Made by a program: the position numbers and the translations under genes. A stretch of 8,616 nucleotides of DNA, from the NCBI GenBank assembly GCA_022601315.1, contig JAHZIU010000050.1:1-8616 (forward strand), read 5' to 3'. This document shows, piece by piece, positions 1 through 7,186 of this stretch. This DNA comes from Betaproteobacteria bacterium. GTDB taxonomy: Bacteria > Pseudomonadota > Gammaproteobacteria > Burkholderiales > Nitrosomonadaceae. The notes beneath the pieces were generated by a model. It worked only from the letters and a program-made list of their open reading frames with translations, did no database searches and had not been told where the DNA came from. The stretch's first letter is position 1. Each line of letters begins with the position of its first letter.

Positions 1-1267
1 AATGAAACAACATGAAACTTATCCACTGGTCCCAATTGTTAGTGGTAAAGGTGTCTGGTTATATGATGCGGAAGGCAGAGGTTATATTGACGCGATCAGT
101 TCCTGGTGGGTTAATCTATTTGGGCATACTAATCCGTATATTAATGCAGCCATTTGCGATCAACTTGAGAAGATCGAACATGTCATGCTTGCTGGGTTTA
201 CACATGAACCGGTCATAGCACTATCTGAACGGCTTAAAAGAATAGCGCCGGGAGACTTGGGCCATTGTTTCTATGCGAGTGATGGGGCTTCAGCCATCGA
301 AATTGCCTTGAAAATGAGTTTTCATTATTGGTTATTAAATAATCAACCACAAAAAAACAAATTTATCAGTTTACAAAATGATTATCATGGCGAAACATTG
401 GGAGCCTTGTCAGTTACCGATGTGGCCATTTTTAAAAAAACTTATGCGCCACTTTTGCGTCATTGTAATCATGTGCCCACGCCAGACTGGCGTTATGCGC
501 AGAACGGTGATTCCCCAGAAGAACATGCCCTTAATGCTGCAACAGCACTAGAAGAATATTTATCAAAAAACCATGCTGAAACAGCGGCGCTAATTATTGA
601 ACCACTTGTGCAAGGTGCAATGGGTATGGGTATGTACCATCCCAACTATCTAAAACGCGCCAGAGAAATATGCGATCAGTATCAGGTACATTTGATTGCC
701 GACGAAATTGCTGTGGGTTTTGGCAGAACCGGCACTATGTTCGCATGTGAACAAGCCAAAATCACACCGGATTTTCTATGTCTATCTAAAGGACTCAGTG
801 GTGGGTACTTACCCATTTCAGTCGTGATGACGTCGGATCATATCTTTCAATCTTTTTATCAAGATAAAACTGCGCACGCATTCTTACATTCTCATACTCA
901 TACGGGCAATGCATTAGCTTGCCGTGCGGCATTAGCTACACTGGATCTTTTTGAACAAAACAAGGTTTTGGAAAGCAATAAAATCAAAGCTGACTATTTA
1001 AATGAGATTACCAAACCACTTGCATCACATCCCAAAGTTAAAGATTTTCGTAATTGCGGCATGATCTGGGCGTTTGAAGTGGAGACTGACGATGCTGATT
1101 TTCCAGAAAAATGTTTTGCAGCAGGATTGACACAAAAAATACTTTTACGTCCTTTGGGAAACTCCATCTATTTTATGCCACCCTATGTTATCAATGAGCA
1201 AGAAATGGATCTGTTGGTTAAAGGTACATTACATGTAATTGATACACTCATAACAGAAAACGGATAA
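1..1267 (+). CDS. bioA: Adenosylmethionine-8-amino-7-oxononanoate aminotransferase (DAPA synthase), 5' end cut by window edge
   Basis: A PLP enzyme of class-III aminotransferase fold in the cytoplasm. It transfers the amino group of S-adenosylmethionine to KAPA, giving 7,8-diaminopelargonate for biotin synthesis. Counting from the ATG at base 2, I see the substrate-pocket SSWW at residues 33-36, DYHGE at 127-131, the PLP-ring aspartate D234 in ADEI, the Schiff-base lysine K263 in LSKGLSGG, and R383 in LLRPLG. These fit E. coli BioA D245, K274 and R391. The ATG at base 2 is probably not the true start: family members usually have about 15-20 residues before this point, ending in a WHPxTQM-like motif, and here the reading opens directly on MKQHE. 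Base 1 (A) would be the last base of the preceding codon, for example CAA for Gln. The 3' end is intact (TAA at 1265-1267). No other bio gene is visible. Identity is very secure. Confidence 0.95.
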   Translation, partial: MKQHETYPLVPIVSGKGVWLYDAEGRGYIDAISSWWVNLFGHTNPYINAAICDQLEKIEHVMLAGFTHEPVIALSERLKRIAPGDLGHCFYASDGASAIEIALKMSFHYWLLNNQPQKNKFISLQNDYHGETLGALSVTDVAIFKKTYAPLLRHCNHVPTPDWRYAQNGDSPEEHALNAATALEEYLSKNHAETAALIIEPLVQGAMGMGMYHPNYLKRAREICDQYQVHLIADEIAVGFGRTGTMFACEQAKITPDFLCLSKGLSGGYLPISVVMTSDHIFQSFYQDKTAHAFLHSHTHTGNALACRAALATLDLFEQNKVLESNKIKADYLNEITKPLASHPKVKDFRNCGMIWAFEVETDDADFPEKCFAAGLTQKILLRPLGNSIYFMPPYVINEQEMDLLVKGTLHVIDTLITENG

Positions 1268-1423
1268 ATTTAACCAGGCAGTTTGCTAACGATTCGTATC
1301 CAACATCTGAATTCAAACAGGCACACAAACCAGTTTCTAGTAAAGCAGCTGGTTCCTGTGGATCATTAATTTTTCGAATAACTTCCAGGCATTGCATGGT
1401 TTTTCACGTTTGCGTTTCCCCAT
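1248..1423 (-). pseudogene. Possible decayed small gene, interrupted by a frameshift
   Basis: On the minus strand a 49-codon frame runs from an ATG at 1397-1395 to TGA at 1250-1248. It overlaps the bioA 3' end by 20 bp. It begins MQCLEVIRKINDPQEPAALL and continues with a plausible helical composition (ETGLCACLNSDVGYESLA). A second frame, offset by one base, starts at an ATG at 1423-1421 and reads MGKRKREK up to an A5 run (1400-1404 on the + strand as T5). Adding one A there would join the two into a continuous protein of about 58 residues with a basic N-terminus. This looks like a small protein broken by a homopolymer indel, or a sequencing error, or chance. I do not recognise a family. No clear ribosome binding site is visible. 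Confidence 0.3.
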
Positions 1424-1533
1424 TTCATCTTTTCAATTGCTGATAGTTTTCTAATCTTAATAACTCAAACTGTCACACATCACGCAATACCTTGATTATT
1501 TTATACTATTTTCCTGTTTGCAAACAAGCTCAA

Positions 1534-1539
1534 TATAAT
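1534..1539 (+). promoter_or_regulatory. Candidate -10 box for motAB
   Basis: A perfect TATAAT hexamer in an AT-rich gap, oriented towards motA. The sequence 17 bp upstream (TTCCTG) is a poor -35, and there is no extended TG. If it is used, the leader would be close to 195 nt. It is the best sigma-70-like match in the gap, but it could be chance in AT-rich DNA. Confidence 0.2.
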
Positions 1540-1727
1540 TAGTGAAAATACGGGTCAATTTTGCCCTTTCTCATAAGTTTAGTTTCATGGCGATATGCTA
1601 CCTTTTTACACAAATTTCATGCGCTATTTCTCATGTTTTTTTACTTTAAAAAGAACTGATACCACTGGATCGATTGCAACATTCAATGATTCAAAATAGA
1701 GCAAGGCTAGTCTATCTATTTATCGCT

Positions 1728-1732
1728 AGGAG
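1728..1732 (+). promoter_or_regulatory. motA ribosome binding site
   Basis: AGGAG sits 8 nt before the motA ATG. It supports the start at 1741, which also matches the N-terminus of E. coli MotA residue for residue. Confidence 0.7.
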
Positions 1733-1740
1733 TTTAAACA

Positions 1741-2598
1741 ATGCTGGTTTCCGTTGGCTACATCGTGATTATTATTTGTATATTTGGAGGTTATGTTCTT
1801 GCAGGCGGACATCTTGCTATCCTTTGGCAGCCTGTTGAAGTGCTTATGATTGGCGGTGGTGCAATTGGCGCATTTTTGGTTGGCAATTCAAGTAAAGCAA
1901 TAAAAGCCACGCTGAAAGGATTGCCTGCTGTATTTAAAGAAACCAGTCATTCAAAAGAAGTGTATATGGAATTATTGACACTACTTTATGAGATTCTGGG
2001 AAAGGTTCGCAAAGAAGGATTAATGTCTATTGAGGGAGATGTCGACGACCCAAGCAGCAGTCCCATTTTCTCAAAATATCCTTCTATCCTTGCAGATCAT
2101 CACGCTACTGAATTTATCACGGATTATTTACGCCTAATGGTAGGTGGTAATCTTAATGCACTTGAAATTGAAAGCTTGATGGATAGTGAATTAGAAACTC
2201 ATCACCAAGAAGGAGAAGTCCCAATCCACTGTGTCGCCAAGCTAGGTGATGGGTTGCCCGCTTTCGGTATTATTGCCGCTGTGATGGGTGTTGTTCACAC
2301 TATGGAGTCTGTTCACCTTCCACCTACTGAACTGGGGATGCTGATTGCTGCAGCACTGGTTGGTACATTTTTGGGTATTTTGCTTGCTTATGGATTTGTA
2401 TCGCCGCTGTCAGGAAAACTGGAACACCAACTGCATACATCAACAAAGTTTTTTGAGTGCATCAAAATAACTTTATTAGCTAATCTTAATGGTTACTCCC
2501 CAGTACTTGCCATTGAGTTCGGAAGAAAAGCTTTGTTTACAACAGAACGACCCTCTTTCGCTGAACTGGAAGAACATGTTAAACAAAGTAAATCTTGA
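1741..2598 (+). CDS. motA: Flagellar motor stator protein MotA
   Basis: An inner-membrane stator subunit that, with MotB, conducts ions and applies torque to the flagellar rotor. The 285 residues align with E. coli MotA (295 aa) nearly without gaps, so key residues keep their E. coli numbers: R90 and E98 in the cytoplasmic loop that touches FliG, P173 and P222 at the channel, and A180 and T209 lining the ion path. Four hydrophobic segments lie near residues 3-22, 32-50, 170-190 and 199-220, with a large cytoplasmic loop between the second and third. The C-terminal RPSFAELEEHV is also typical. The closeness to E. coli MotA rather than PomA suggests a proton-driven stator (inference). It is followed by motB after 44 bp, as expected for a motAB operon. 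No other flagellar or chemotaxis gene lies in the window. Confidence 0.96.
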   Translation: MLVSVGYIVIIICIFGGYVLAGGHLAILWQPVEVLMIGGGAIGAFLVGNSSKAIKATLKGLPAVFKETSHSKEVYMELLTLLYEILGKVRKEGLMSIEGDVDDPSSSPIFSKYPSILADHHATEFITDYLRLMVGGNLNALEIESLMDSELETHHQEGEVPIHCVAKLGDGLPAFGIIAAVMGVVHTMESVHLPPTELGMLIAAALVGTFLGILLAYGFVSPLSGKLEHQLHTSTKFFECIKITLLANLNGYSPVLAIEFGRKALFTTERPSFAELEEHVKQSKS

Positions 2599-2642
2599 TC
2601 GCTTTTATTCGCAAATAATCTTTATACAACAGAAGGCTACTT

Positions 2643-3620
2643 ATGGCTAATGACCTCTCGCAACAGCCGATTATTATTAAACGCATCAAGAAAGTTGCTG
2701 GTGGTCACCATGGTGGGGCGTGGAAAATCGCTTATGCTGATTTTGTTACGGCTATGATGGCTTTCTTTCTATTATTGTGGTTACTTAGTTCCGCAAGTGA
2801 AGACACTTTGAGAGGAATCGCTGAATATTTTGCAAACCCGGAAATGGTAAAAGTTGCCATGTCCGGTGGCTCAGGTGTCGGTGATGCGACAAGTATCATA
2901 CAAGGTGGCGGCACCGACCTTACGCGCCAGAGCGGTCAAGTACAAAAAGGAACTCTTAAAGAAAAGGAAGTCGACCGAGAAGCCATAAAGCGTCAACGCA
3001 AGCAAGAAGAAAAGCAAATGCTAGAGAAATTAAAGCTCAAGATTGAAAAGGCAATTGAAGCCAATCCATCTTTAAAGCAATTTAGAAACCAACTGCTTCT
3101 TGACATAACAACTGATGGTTTACGTATTCAGATCGTTGATGAACAAAATCGGCCGATGTTTGCCAGTGGGCGTGCTGAACTACAGCCCTACACTAAAGCA
3201 ATTCTTCGTGAGATTGGCAAAACATTGAATGACGTTCAAAATAGAATCAGTCTATCTGGACATACTGATGCAACACCATTTCCGACTGGTGACAAAGGCT
3301 ATAGTAATTGGGAGCTTTCTGCAGATCGCGCCAATGCATCACGCAGAGAATTAATCGTAGGAGGTATGGATCCAAGCAAAATGCTTCGAGTTGTTGGACT
3401 ATCATCAGCGGTATTATTTGACAAAGAAAATCCGTTGAATCCGATTAATCGACGAATCAGTATTATAGTTATGAATGAAGAGGCTGAAAAAGCCATAACT
3501 AAGGATGGCGGCGCACTAGAAGTTGATATTGAACATTCATCAGACTTAGATCAGATTACTAACCGAATCAGTCTGCCGCCACCTGTTTTGTCTGTTCCCT
3601 CACCAATTCCACCCAATTGA
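2643..3620 (+). CDS. motB: Flagellar motor stator protein MotB
   Basis: The partner of MotA. It anchors the stator to peptidoglycan and carries the proton-accepting aspartate. The 325 residues show a basic cytoplasmic N-terminus, one membrane segment near residues 31-50 containing D33 in YADFVTAMMAFF (equivalent to E. coli D32), and a plug-like amphipathic stretch just after it (about 53-66, LRGIAEYF). A charged, likely coiled-coil linker follows around 105-140. An OmpA-like peptidoglycan-binding domain occupies roughly 155-280, with SGHTD at 205-209, NWELSADRA at 222-230 and NRRIS at 269-273. The tail is proline-rich (312-324) and non-conserved. An AGAAGG ribosome site at 2631-2636 lies 6 nt before the ATG. 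All residues needed for function that I can check are present. Confidence 0.96.
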   Translation: MANDLSQQPIIIKRIKKVAGGHHGGAWKIAYADFVTAMMAFFLLLWLLSSASEDTLRGIAEYFANPEMVKVAMSGGSGVGDATSIIQGGGTDLTRQSGQVQKGTLKEKEVDREAIKRQRKQEEKQMLEKLKLKIEKAIEANPSLKQFRNQLLLDITTDGLRIQIVDEQNRPMFASGRAELQPYTKAILREIGKTLNDVQNRISLSGHTDATPFPTGDKGYSNWELSADRANASRRELIVGGMDPSKMLRVVGLSSAVLFDKENPLNPINRRISIIVMNEEAEKAITKDGGALEVDIEHSSDLDQITNRISLPPPVLSVPSPIPPN

Positions 3621-3650
3621 TAAAGTAGTTTAATAAGACAGAGACAAACC

Positions 3651-4412
3651 ATGTGGTCTTTTACTTCTCAGACACGTTCACCATCATTATTGGCATTATT
3701 TACGCAAATACTGGCACTATTGTCGAGCTGTACACTGGTAATAATTATTGCCGTCCCATTAACTTTAATTGAGTGGGCAATACTTCAGGGTGTAATGGCA
3801 GGATTTATTGGTTATCAACTAAAAATGCCCATCTGGTGGTTACCTATACACCTATTATTCATACCTGCAGTAACGGCTATGTTGACACTTGGCCTATCAC
3901 CAATATGGTTTTGTGCCGCATTCATATTATTATTACTGATTTATGGCAAAACCTATCAAACACAAGTGCCACTTTATCTTTCAAGTAAAGATGTAACACA
4001 TGCGATGACATCGTTATTGCCAACACAGCGTGCGTTCTCATTTATTGATTTAGGAAGTGGATGCGGCGGTTTGTTAAATGACCTGAGCAAAACTCAACCA
4101 CATGGTACTTATTACGGTGTTGAGGCAGCGCCCCTACCCTTTCTAATCAGCAAATTAAGAAGTTTTTCTCTGTTCTCTAAATGTAGAATAAAATGGGGTG
4201 ATTTTTGGCAATATGACCTCTCTCAATATGATGTTGTCTATGCGTATCTATCACCTGTGCCGATGGAATCCCTCTGGCAAAAAGCTTGTCAGGAGATGAA
4301 TCCAGGTAGTATTCTAATTAGCAATACTTTTAAAATTCCTGGTGTTGAGCCAGAAAAAATAATTCCACTCAATGATTTTTCAGGGTCTACGTTATATTTG
4401 TGGCGAATTTAA
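3651..4412 (+). CDS. Membrane-anchored class I SAM-dependent methyltransferase-like protein
   Basis: A 253-residue protein with two parts. Residues about 17-98 are strongly hydrophobic and can form three or four membrane segments (near 17-38, 42-58, 62-82 and 84-98). Residues about 112-253 look like a class I methyltransferase: motif I FIDLGSGCGG at 131-140 for SAM binding, an acidic ribose-binding position in GVEAAP (E158), GDFWQYDLSQYDVVYAYL at 183-200 as the motif III/IV region, then SPVP at 201-204. This arrangement recalls the FAM173-type lysine methyltransferases, whose mitochondrial members modify ATP synthase subunit c and the ADP/ATP carrier. That likeness is by eye. The substrate is unknown. 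The gene starts 30 bp after motB and has only a weak AGAG-like ribosome site, so it is probably co-transcribed with motAB. Whether it acts on the stator, another membrane protein or something unrelated is open. Confidence 0.75.
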   Translation: MWSFTSQTRSPSLLALFTQILALLSSCTLVIIIAVPLTLIEWAILQGVMAGFIGYQLKMPIWWLPIHLLFIPAVTAMLTLGLSPIWFCAAFILLLLIYGKTYQTQVPLYLSSKDVTHAMTSLLPTQRAFSFIDLGSGCGGLLNDLSKTQPHGTYYGVEAAPLPFLISKLRSFSLFSKCRIKWGDFWQYDLSQYDVVYAYLSPVPMESLWQKACQEMNPGSILISNTFKIPGVEPEKIIPLNDFSGSTLYLWRI

Positions 4413-4437
4413 TGACCATTAACGTGGTTTGGTCATT
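4411..4437. terminator. Inverted repeat between convergent genes, possible bidirectional terminator
   Basis: A perfect 8-bp inverted repeat, AATGACCA (4411-4418) and TGGTCATT (4430-4437), has an 11-nt loop. It overlaps the stop codon of the upstream + strand gene and ends right next to the cysS stop on the minus strand. It fills the whole space between the two converging genes. The U-tract on either side is short, so termination strength is uncertain. Confidence 0.4.
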
Positions 4438-5820
4438 TCATGATCGTCGCCAAGTTGTGCCCTGAGAACCGTCCTCTAAGATAACACCAGCTTTCAGAAG
4501 ACGCTGTCTGATCTCATCCGCCTCTGAATAAAGACCTTCTTTTCGTGCATTTAAACGTTGTTGAATCATTTCTTCGATCTGATTTACTGACAACTGACTG
4601 TCATCTGTTGTACTTGCATTATTTTGCAAATAGGCTTTCGGGTCTTGTTGTAGCAGTCCAAGTATCCCACCTAATGCTTTAAGTAAGGCTGCGTTGGGTT
4701 GTGAACCTGTTTTGTTGATATCTGTAGTTAGTTCAAATAATACCGCGATGGCTTCGGGTGTATTGAAATCATCGTTCATGGCTGCCATGAATGTTTTGGC
4801 ACTTGGATTTTCCCAATCAATGGCTAAATCTGGTATGTCTCCAATTTCCTTGAGAGCAATATATAAACGATCCAATGCAAGTTTTGCATCTTTAAGATGT
4901 TGATCTGAATAATTTAGTGGGCTGCGATATTGTGCACGTAGAATAAAAAATCGTACGACTTCAGGGGAATAGCTTTTAAGAATTTCACGTACCGTAAAAA
5001 AATTACCTAATGACTTAGACATCTTTTCACTATCGACACGTACAAAGCCATTGTGCATCCAATAATTTACGAAAGGTTGATCATGTGCACCTTCACTTTG
5101 CGCGATTTCATTTTCATGATGAGGAAACTGTAAATCCTGCCCGCCGCCATGAATATCAAAATGTTCACCAAGAAAATGTTCACACATTGCTGAACATTCT
5201 ATATGCCAGCCGGGTCGGCCCTTGCCCCAGGGTGAATCCCAATACGGTTCACCTGATTTGGCTGATTTCCATAGTACAAAATCCAGTGGATCTTTTTTAT
5301 ATTGATCAATTTCAACACGTTCTCCTGCCCGCAAATCGTCCAATGATTTTCCTGAAAGTTTTCCGTAACCTGGAAAATTATGAACAGCGTAATATACATC
5401 GCCATTACTTGCAGGATACGCCAGCGCTTTATCAATTAACACGCTGATCATATTAACCATATTTTCTACGTAACTTGTCGCACGTGGTTCATGCGTGGGT
5501 TGTGCAACACCTAAAGCGACCGCATCCTCATCCATTGCTTGGATAAAACGATTTGTTAGTGCCTCAATGGTTTCGCTATTTTCAAGTGCACGCTGAATAA
5601 TTTTGTCGTCAACATCGGTAATATTACGTACATAAATTACGTCAAATCCACAGGCTTTAAACCAGCGAACAATAGTATCAAACACAACCAGAACCCGCGC
5701 ATGCCCAAGATGACAATAATCATAAACAGTCATCCCGCAAACATAGATTCTTACTTTACCGGGTATTAATGGAACAAATTCTTGCTTTTCTCTAATCAGT
5801 GAGTTATAAATTTTAAGCAT
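4438..5820 (-). CDS. cysS: Cysteinyl-tRNA synthetase
   Basis: A cytoplasmic class I aminoacyl-tRNA synthetase that charges tRNA-Cys. At 460 residues it is nearly the length of the E. coli enzyme (461) and keeps its numbering. The zinc ligands C28, C209, H234 and E238 are present, as are the HIGH-type signature HLGH at 37-40 and the KMSKS loop at 266-270. The C-terminal part (about 345-460) is the helical anticodon-binding region and ends in GTTWRRS. The start at 5820 matches the family N-terminus (MLKIYNSL). No clear Shine-Dalgarno precedes it; the leader is AT-rich just upstream. It stands alone on its strand, converging on the methyltransferase-like gene and diverging from ppiA. Nothing is missing or disrupted. 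Confidence 0.97.
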   Translation of the reverse strand: MLKIYNSLIREKQEFVPLIPGKVRIYVCGMTVYDYCHLGHARVLVVFDTIVRWFKACGFDVIYVRNITDVDDKIIQRALENSETIEALTNRFIQAMDEDAVALGVAQPTHEPRATSYVENMVNMISVLIDKALAYPASNGDVYYAVHNFPGYGKLSGKSLDDLRAGERVEIDQYKKDPLDFVLWKSAKSGEPYWDSPWGKGRPGWHIECSAMCEHFLGEHFDIHGGGQDLQFPHHENEIAQSEGAHDQPFVNYWMHNGFVRVDSEKMSKSLGNFFTVREILKSYSPEVVRFFILRAQYRSPLNYSDQHLKDAKLALDRLYIALKEIGDIPDLAIDWENPSAKTFMAAMNDDFNTPEAIAVLFELTTDINKTGSQPNAALLKALGGILGLLQQDPKAYLQNNASTTDDSQLSVNQIEEMIQQRLNARKEGLYSEADEIRQRLLKAGVILEDGSQGTTWRRS

Positions 5821-5847
5821 TACGCTACTAAAAAAATTGTAGGATCA

Positions 5848-5864
5848 TCTATCTTCTTGATAGA
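5848..5864. repeat. Small inverted repeat in the cysS leader
   Basis: TCTATC (5848-5853) and GATAGA (5859-5864) are perfectly complementary with a 5-nt loop. The hairpin would lie in the 5' leader of cysS if the promoter at 5898-5908 is used, about 28 nt before the ATG. It could be a minor RNA structure or an operator-like half-site pair; it is short enough to be chance. Confidence 0.25.
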
Positions 5865-5897
5865 ATTCTGAATATTTTCATTAAAAAAATTTCGGGG

Positions 5898-5908
5898 AGT
5901 ATAGCATA
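5898..5908 (-). promoter_or_regulatory. Candidate extended -10 promoter for cysS
   Basis: Read on the minus strand this is TATGCTATACT, an extended -10 element (TGn followed by TATACT, five of six to consensus). No strong -35 is visible, which fits extended -10 promoters. Transcription would start near 5890, giving a cysS leader of about 70 nt. On the + strand the same spot contains CATAAT (5905-5910) with a weak TTAAAA 18 bp upstream (5881-5886), which could serve ppiA, so the two divergent promoters may overlap. Confidence 0.4.
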
Positions 5909-5974
5909 ATGTGTATTTAAGAAAGCGATTGGTTCTTAAATTCCAACCCCCATCATCTATCAACAGGATAATAC

Positions 5975-6550
5975 ATGCGCTCGATTCAACTTATTGTTTT
6001 AATTGCAACACTTCTGTTCAGCTTAACAACCTATGCGGGTAATCCACAAGTGATTATGAAAACTAATTTTGGTAATATAACGCTTGAGCTTTATCCGGAC
6101 AAAGCACCTAAAACTGTGCAAAACTTTTTACAGTATGTTGAAGATGGTTTTTACAAAAATACGATTTTCCATCGTGTTATCCAAAACTTCATGATTCAAG
6201 GTGGTGGATTTGACACAGCAATGAAACAAAAATCAACCCGTTCACCAGTCGAGAATGAAGCATCAAATGGTCTCAAGAATCAAATTGGAACCATTGCAAT
6301 GGCACGCACATCTGATCCGCATTCAGCCACTGCACAATTTTTTATTAATGTCGCTAATAATACCTCTCTAAACTATACAGCACCCAACCAACGCGGATAT
6401 GGCTATACAGTATTTGGTAAAGTGACGGATGGAATGGCGGTCGTTAATAAAATAGCGGCAATAAGAACAGGCCCAGGTGGACCATTTCGTAGCGATGTAC
6501 CCCGGGAGACTGTTGTCATAGAGGATATCGCGCTCGTTCCAACTGAATAG
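5975..6550 (+). CDS. ppiA: Periplasmic cyclophilin-type peptidyl-prolyl cis-trans isomerase
   Basis: It speeds cis-trans isomerisation of proline bonds during protein folding outside the cytoplasm. The 191 residues match the length of E. coli PpiA (190). A short signal peptide covers residues 1-21: basic start, hydrophobic core IQLIVLIATLLFSL, and likely cleavage after TYA at A21. The cyclophilin domain fills the rest, with the catalytic arginine R67 in [13 protein letters not shown] at 72-79 (Q75), [17 protein letters not shown] at 109-125 (Q121, F123) and YGYTVFGKV at 142-150. AGGA at 5965-5968 lies 6 nt before the ATG and supports this start. The next gene is a cytoplasmic paralogue 66 bp downstream, so the two probably form an operon and arose by tandem duplication. 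Confidence 0.93.
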   Translation: MRSIQLIVLIATLLFSLTTYAGNPQVIMKTNFGNITLELYPDKAPKTVQNFLQYVEDGFYKNTIFHRVIQNFMIQGGGFDTAMKQKSTRSPVENEASNGLKNQIGTIAMARTSDPHSATAQFFINVANNTSLNYTAPNQRGYGYTVFGKVTDGMAVVNKIAAIRTGPGGPFRSDVPRETVVIEDIALVPTE

Positions 6551-6616
6551 TCTATTACATAATAAACAATCAGCTAACCTACTAACCATAAATAATAATT
6601 AACAACAGGGGCTTCT

Positions 6617-7108
6617 ATGATCAAATTACATACAAACTTTGGTGTTATTTCACTGGAATTAGACAGTGAAAAAGCACCAGAAACCGTGCAAAATTTTCTG
6701 GATTATGTAACAAGCGGTTTTTATGACAACACTATTTTTCATCGTGTTATTGATGATTTTATGATTCAAGGTGGCGGATTTGAACCCGGTATGCAACAAA
6801 AACAATCAAAAGCACCCATTCAGAATGAAGCTGCCAATGGTCTCAAAAATGAGATGTACACAATTGCCATGGCACGCACAGCAGATGTTCACTCAGCAAC
6901 TGCGCAGTTTTTTATTAATGTTGCCAACAATGGATTTTTAAACTACAAAGAATCAACACCGCAAGGCTTTGGTTATTGTGTATTTGGTAAAGTTATTGAT
7001 GGCCAGGCGGTAGTAGATGAAATCAAAAAAGTTAAAACCGGTGACCGCAGTGGGCACCAAAATGTTCCATTAGAGGACGTTGTTATTGAGAAAGTAGAGG
7101 TCGTTTAA
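6617..7108 (+). CDS. ppiB: Cytoplasmic cyclophilin-type peptidyl-prolyl cis-trans isomerase
   Basis: A 163-residue cyclophilin without a signal peptide, like E. coli PpiB (164 aa), so it should act in the cytoplasm. Catalytic and binding residues are in place: R43 in [13 protein letters not shown] at 48-55 (Q51), [17 protein letters not shown] at 85-101 (Q97, F99) and FGYCVFGKV at 118-126. It is very like the upstream ppiA, roughly 60% identical by eye over the shared domain. It has its own good ribosome site, AGGGG at 6607-6611, 5 nt before the ATG. In related bacteria an lpxH-type gene often follows ppiB, but here the next gene is metZ on the other strand, so that arrangement is absent. Confidence 0.94.
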   Translation: MIKLHTNFGVISLELDSEKAPETVQNFLDYVTSGFYDNTIFHRVIDDFMIQGGGFEPGMQQKQSKAPIQNEAANGLKNEMYTIAMARTADVHSATAQFFINVANNGFLNYKESTPQGFGYCVFGKVIDGQAVVDEIKKVKTGDRSGHQNVPLEDVVIEKVEVV

Positions 7109-7112
7109 AATC

Positions 7113-7136
7113 TTATACTTATAATGAAAAGTATAA
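7113..7136. terminator. AT-rich inverted repeat just after ppiB
   Basis: TTATACTT (7113-7120) and AAGTATAA (7129-7136) form a perfect 8-bp stem with an 8-nt loop, starting 4 bp after the ppiB stop. It is AT-rich and weak alone. It may act with the adjacent hairpin at 7147-7186 in ending the converging ppiB and metZ transcripts. Confidence 0.35.
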
Positions 7137-7146
7137 AACTCGCAAA

Positions 7147-7186
7147 CTGATTTGATAGGATTACGCTAAGCCTCTTATCAAATCAG
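7147..7186. terminator. Long inverted repeat spanning the metZ stop codon, likely bidirectional terminator
   Basis: CTGATTTGATAGGA (7147-7160) pairs with TCTTATCAAATCAG (7173-7186): 14 bp, 11 of them uninterrupted at the outer end, then one G-T wobble and two further pairs. The loop is 12 nt. One arm is coding sequence for the last metZ residues and the other begins right after the metZ stop codon (7161-7163), which lies in the loop. On the minus strand the stem is followed by TTT then GCGAG and TTTT. On the + strand it is followed by a looser CTTGAATATCTTTT. Confidence 0.5.

Larger units (their letters stand above)
1424..1740. other. Non-coding gap upstream of motA
   Basis: This AT-rich stretch of about 317 bp has no credible gene in either direction. 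It must carry the motAB promoter unless transcription comes from bioA. A perfect TATAAT lies at 1534-1539 but has no good -35 at normal spacing. CGAT-containing stretches at 1591-1594 and 1671-1674 recall the -10 part of flagellar sigma-28 promoters, but neither has a matching TAAA element at the right distance. The motA ribosome binding site AGGAG is at 1728-1732. Confidence 0.5.

Noticed and set aside
1328..1354. AACCAG/CTGGTT inverted repeat as a bioA terminator
   Set aside because: The stem is only 6 bp with a 15-nt loop, and the T5 run lies about 15 nt downstream, too far for an intrinsic terminator.
1573..1596. A sigma-28-like flagellar promoter upstream of motA (ATAAGTTT at 1573-1580, GGCGATAT at 1589-1596)
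   Set aside because: Both halves match 6 of 8 positions, but the spacer is 8 bp instead of about 11. At the correct spacing the -35 side does not match.
1647..1676. A second sigma-28-like pair (TAAA at 1647-1650 and CGAT at 1671-1674)
   Set aside because: The core CGAT is about 3 bp too far from TAAA and the flanking bases do not fit GCCGATAA.
2732..2914. A 60-codon minus-strand open frame within motB
   Set aside because: It is a shadow of the motB coding sequence, in the region of the essential membrane segment and plug.
5085..5447. A 120-codon + strand open frame within cysS
   Set aside because: It is antisense to a fully conserved cysS and contains no recognisable domain.
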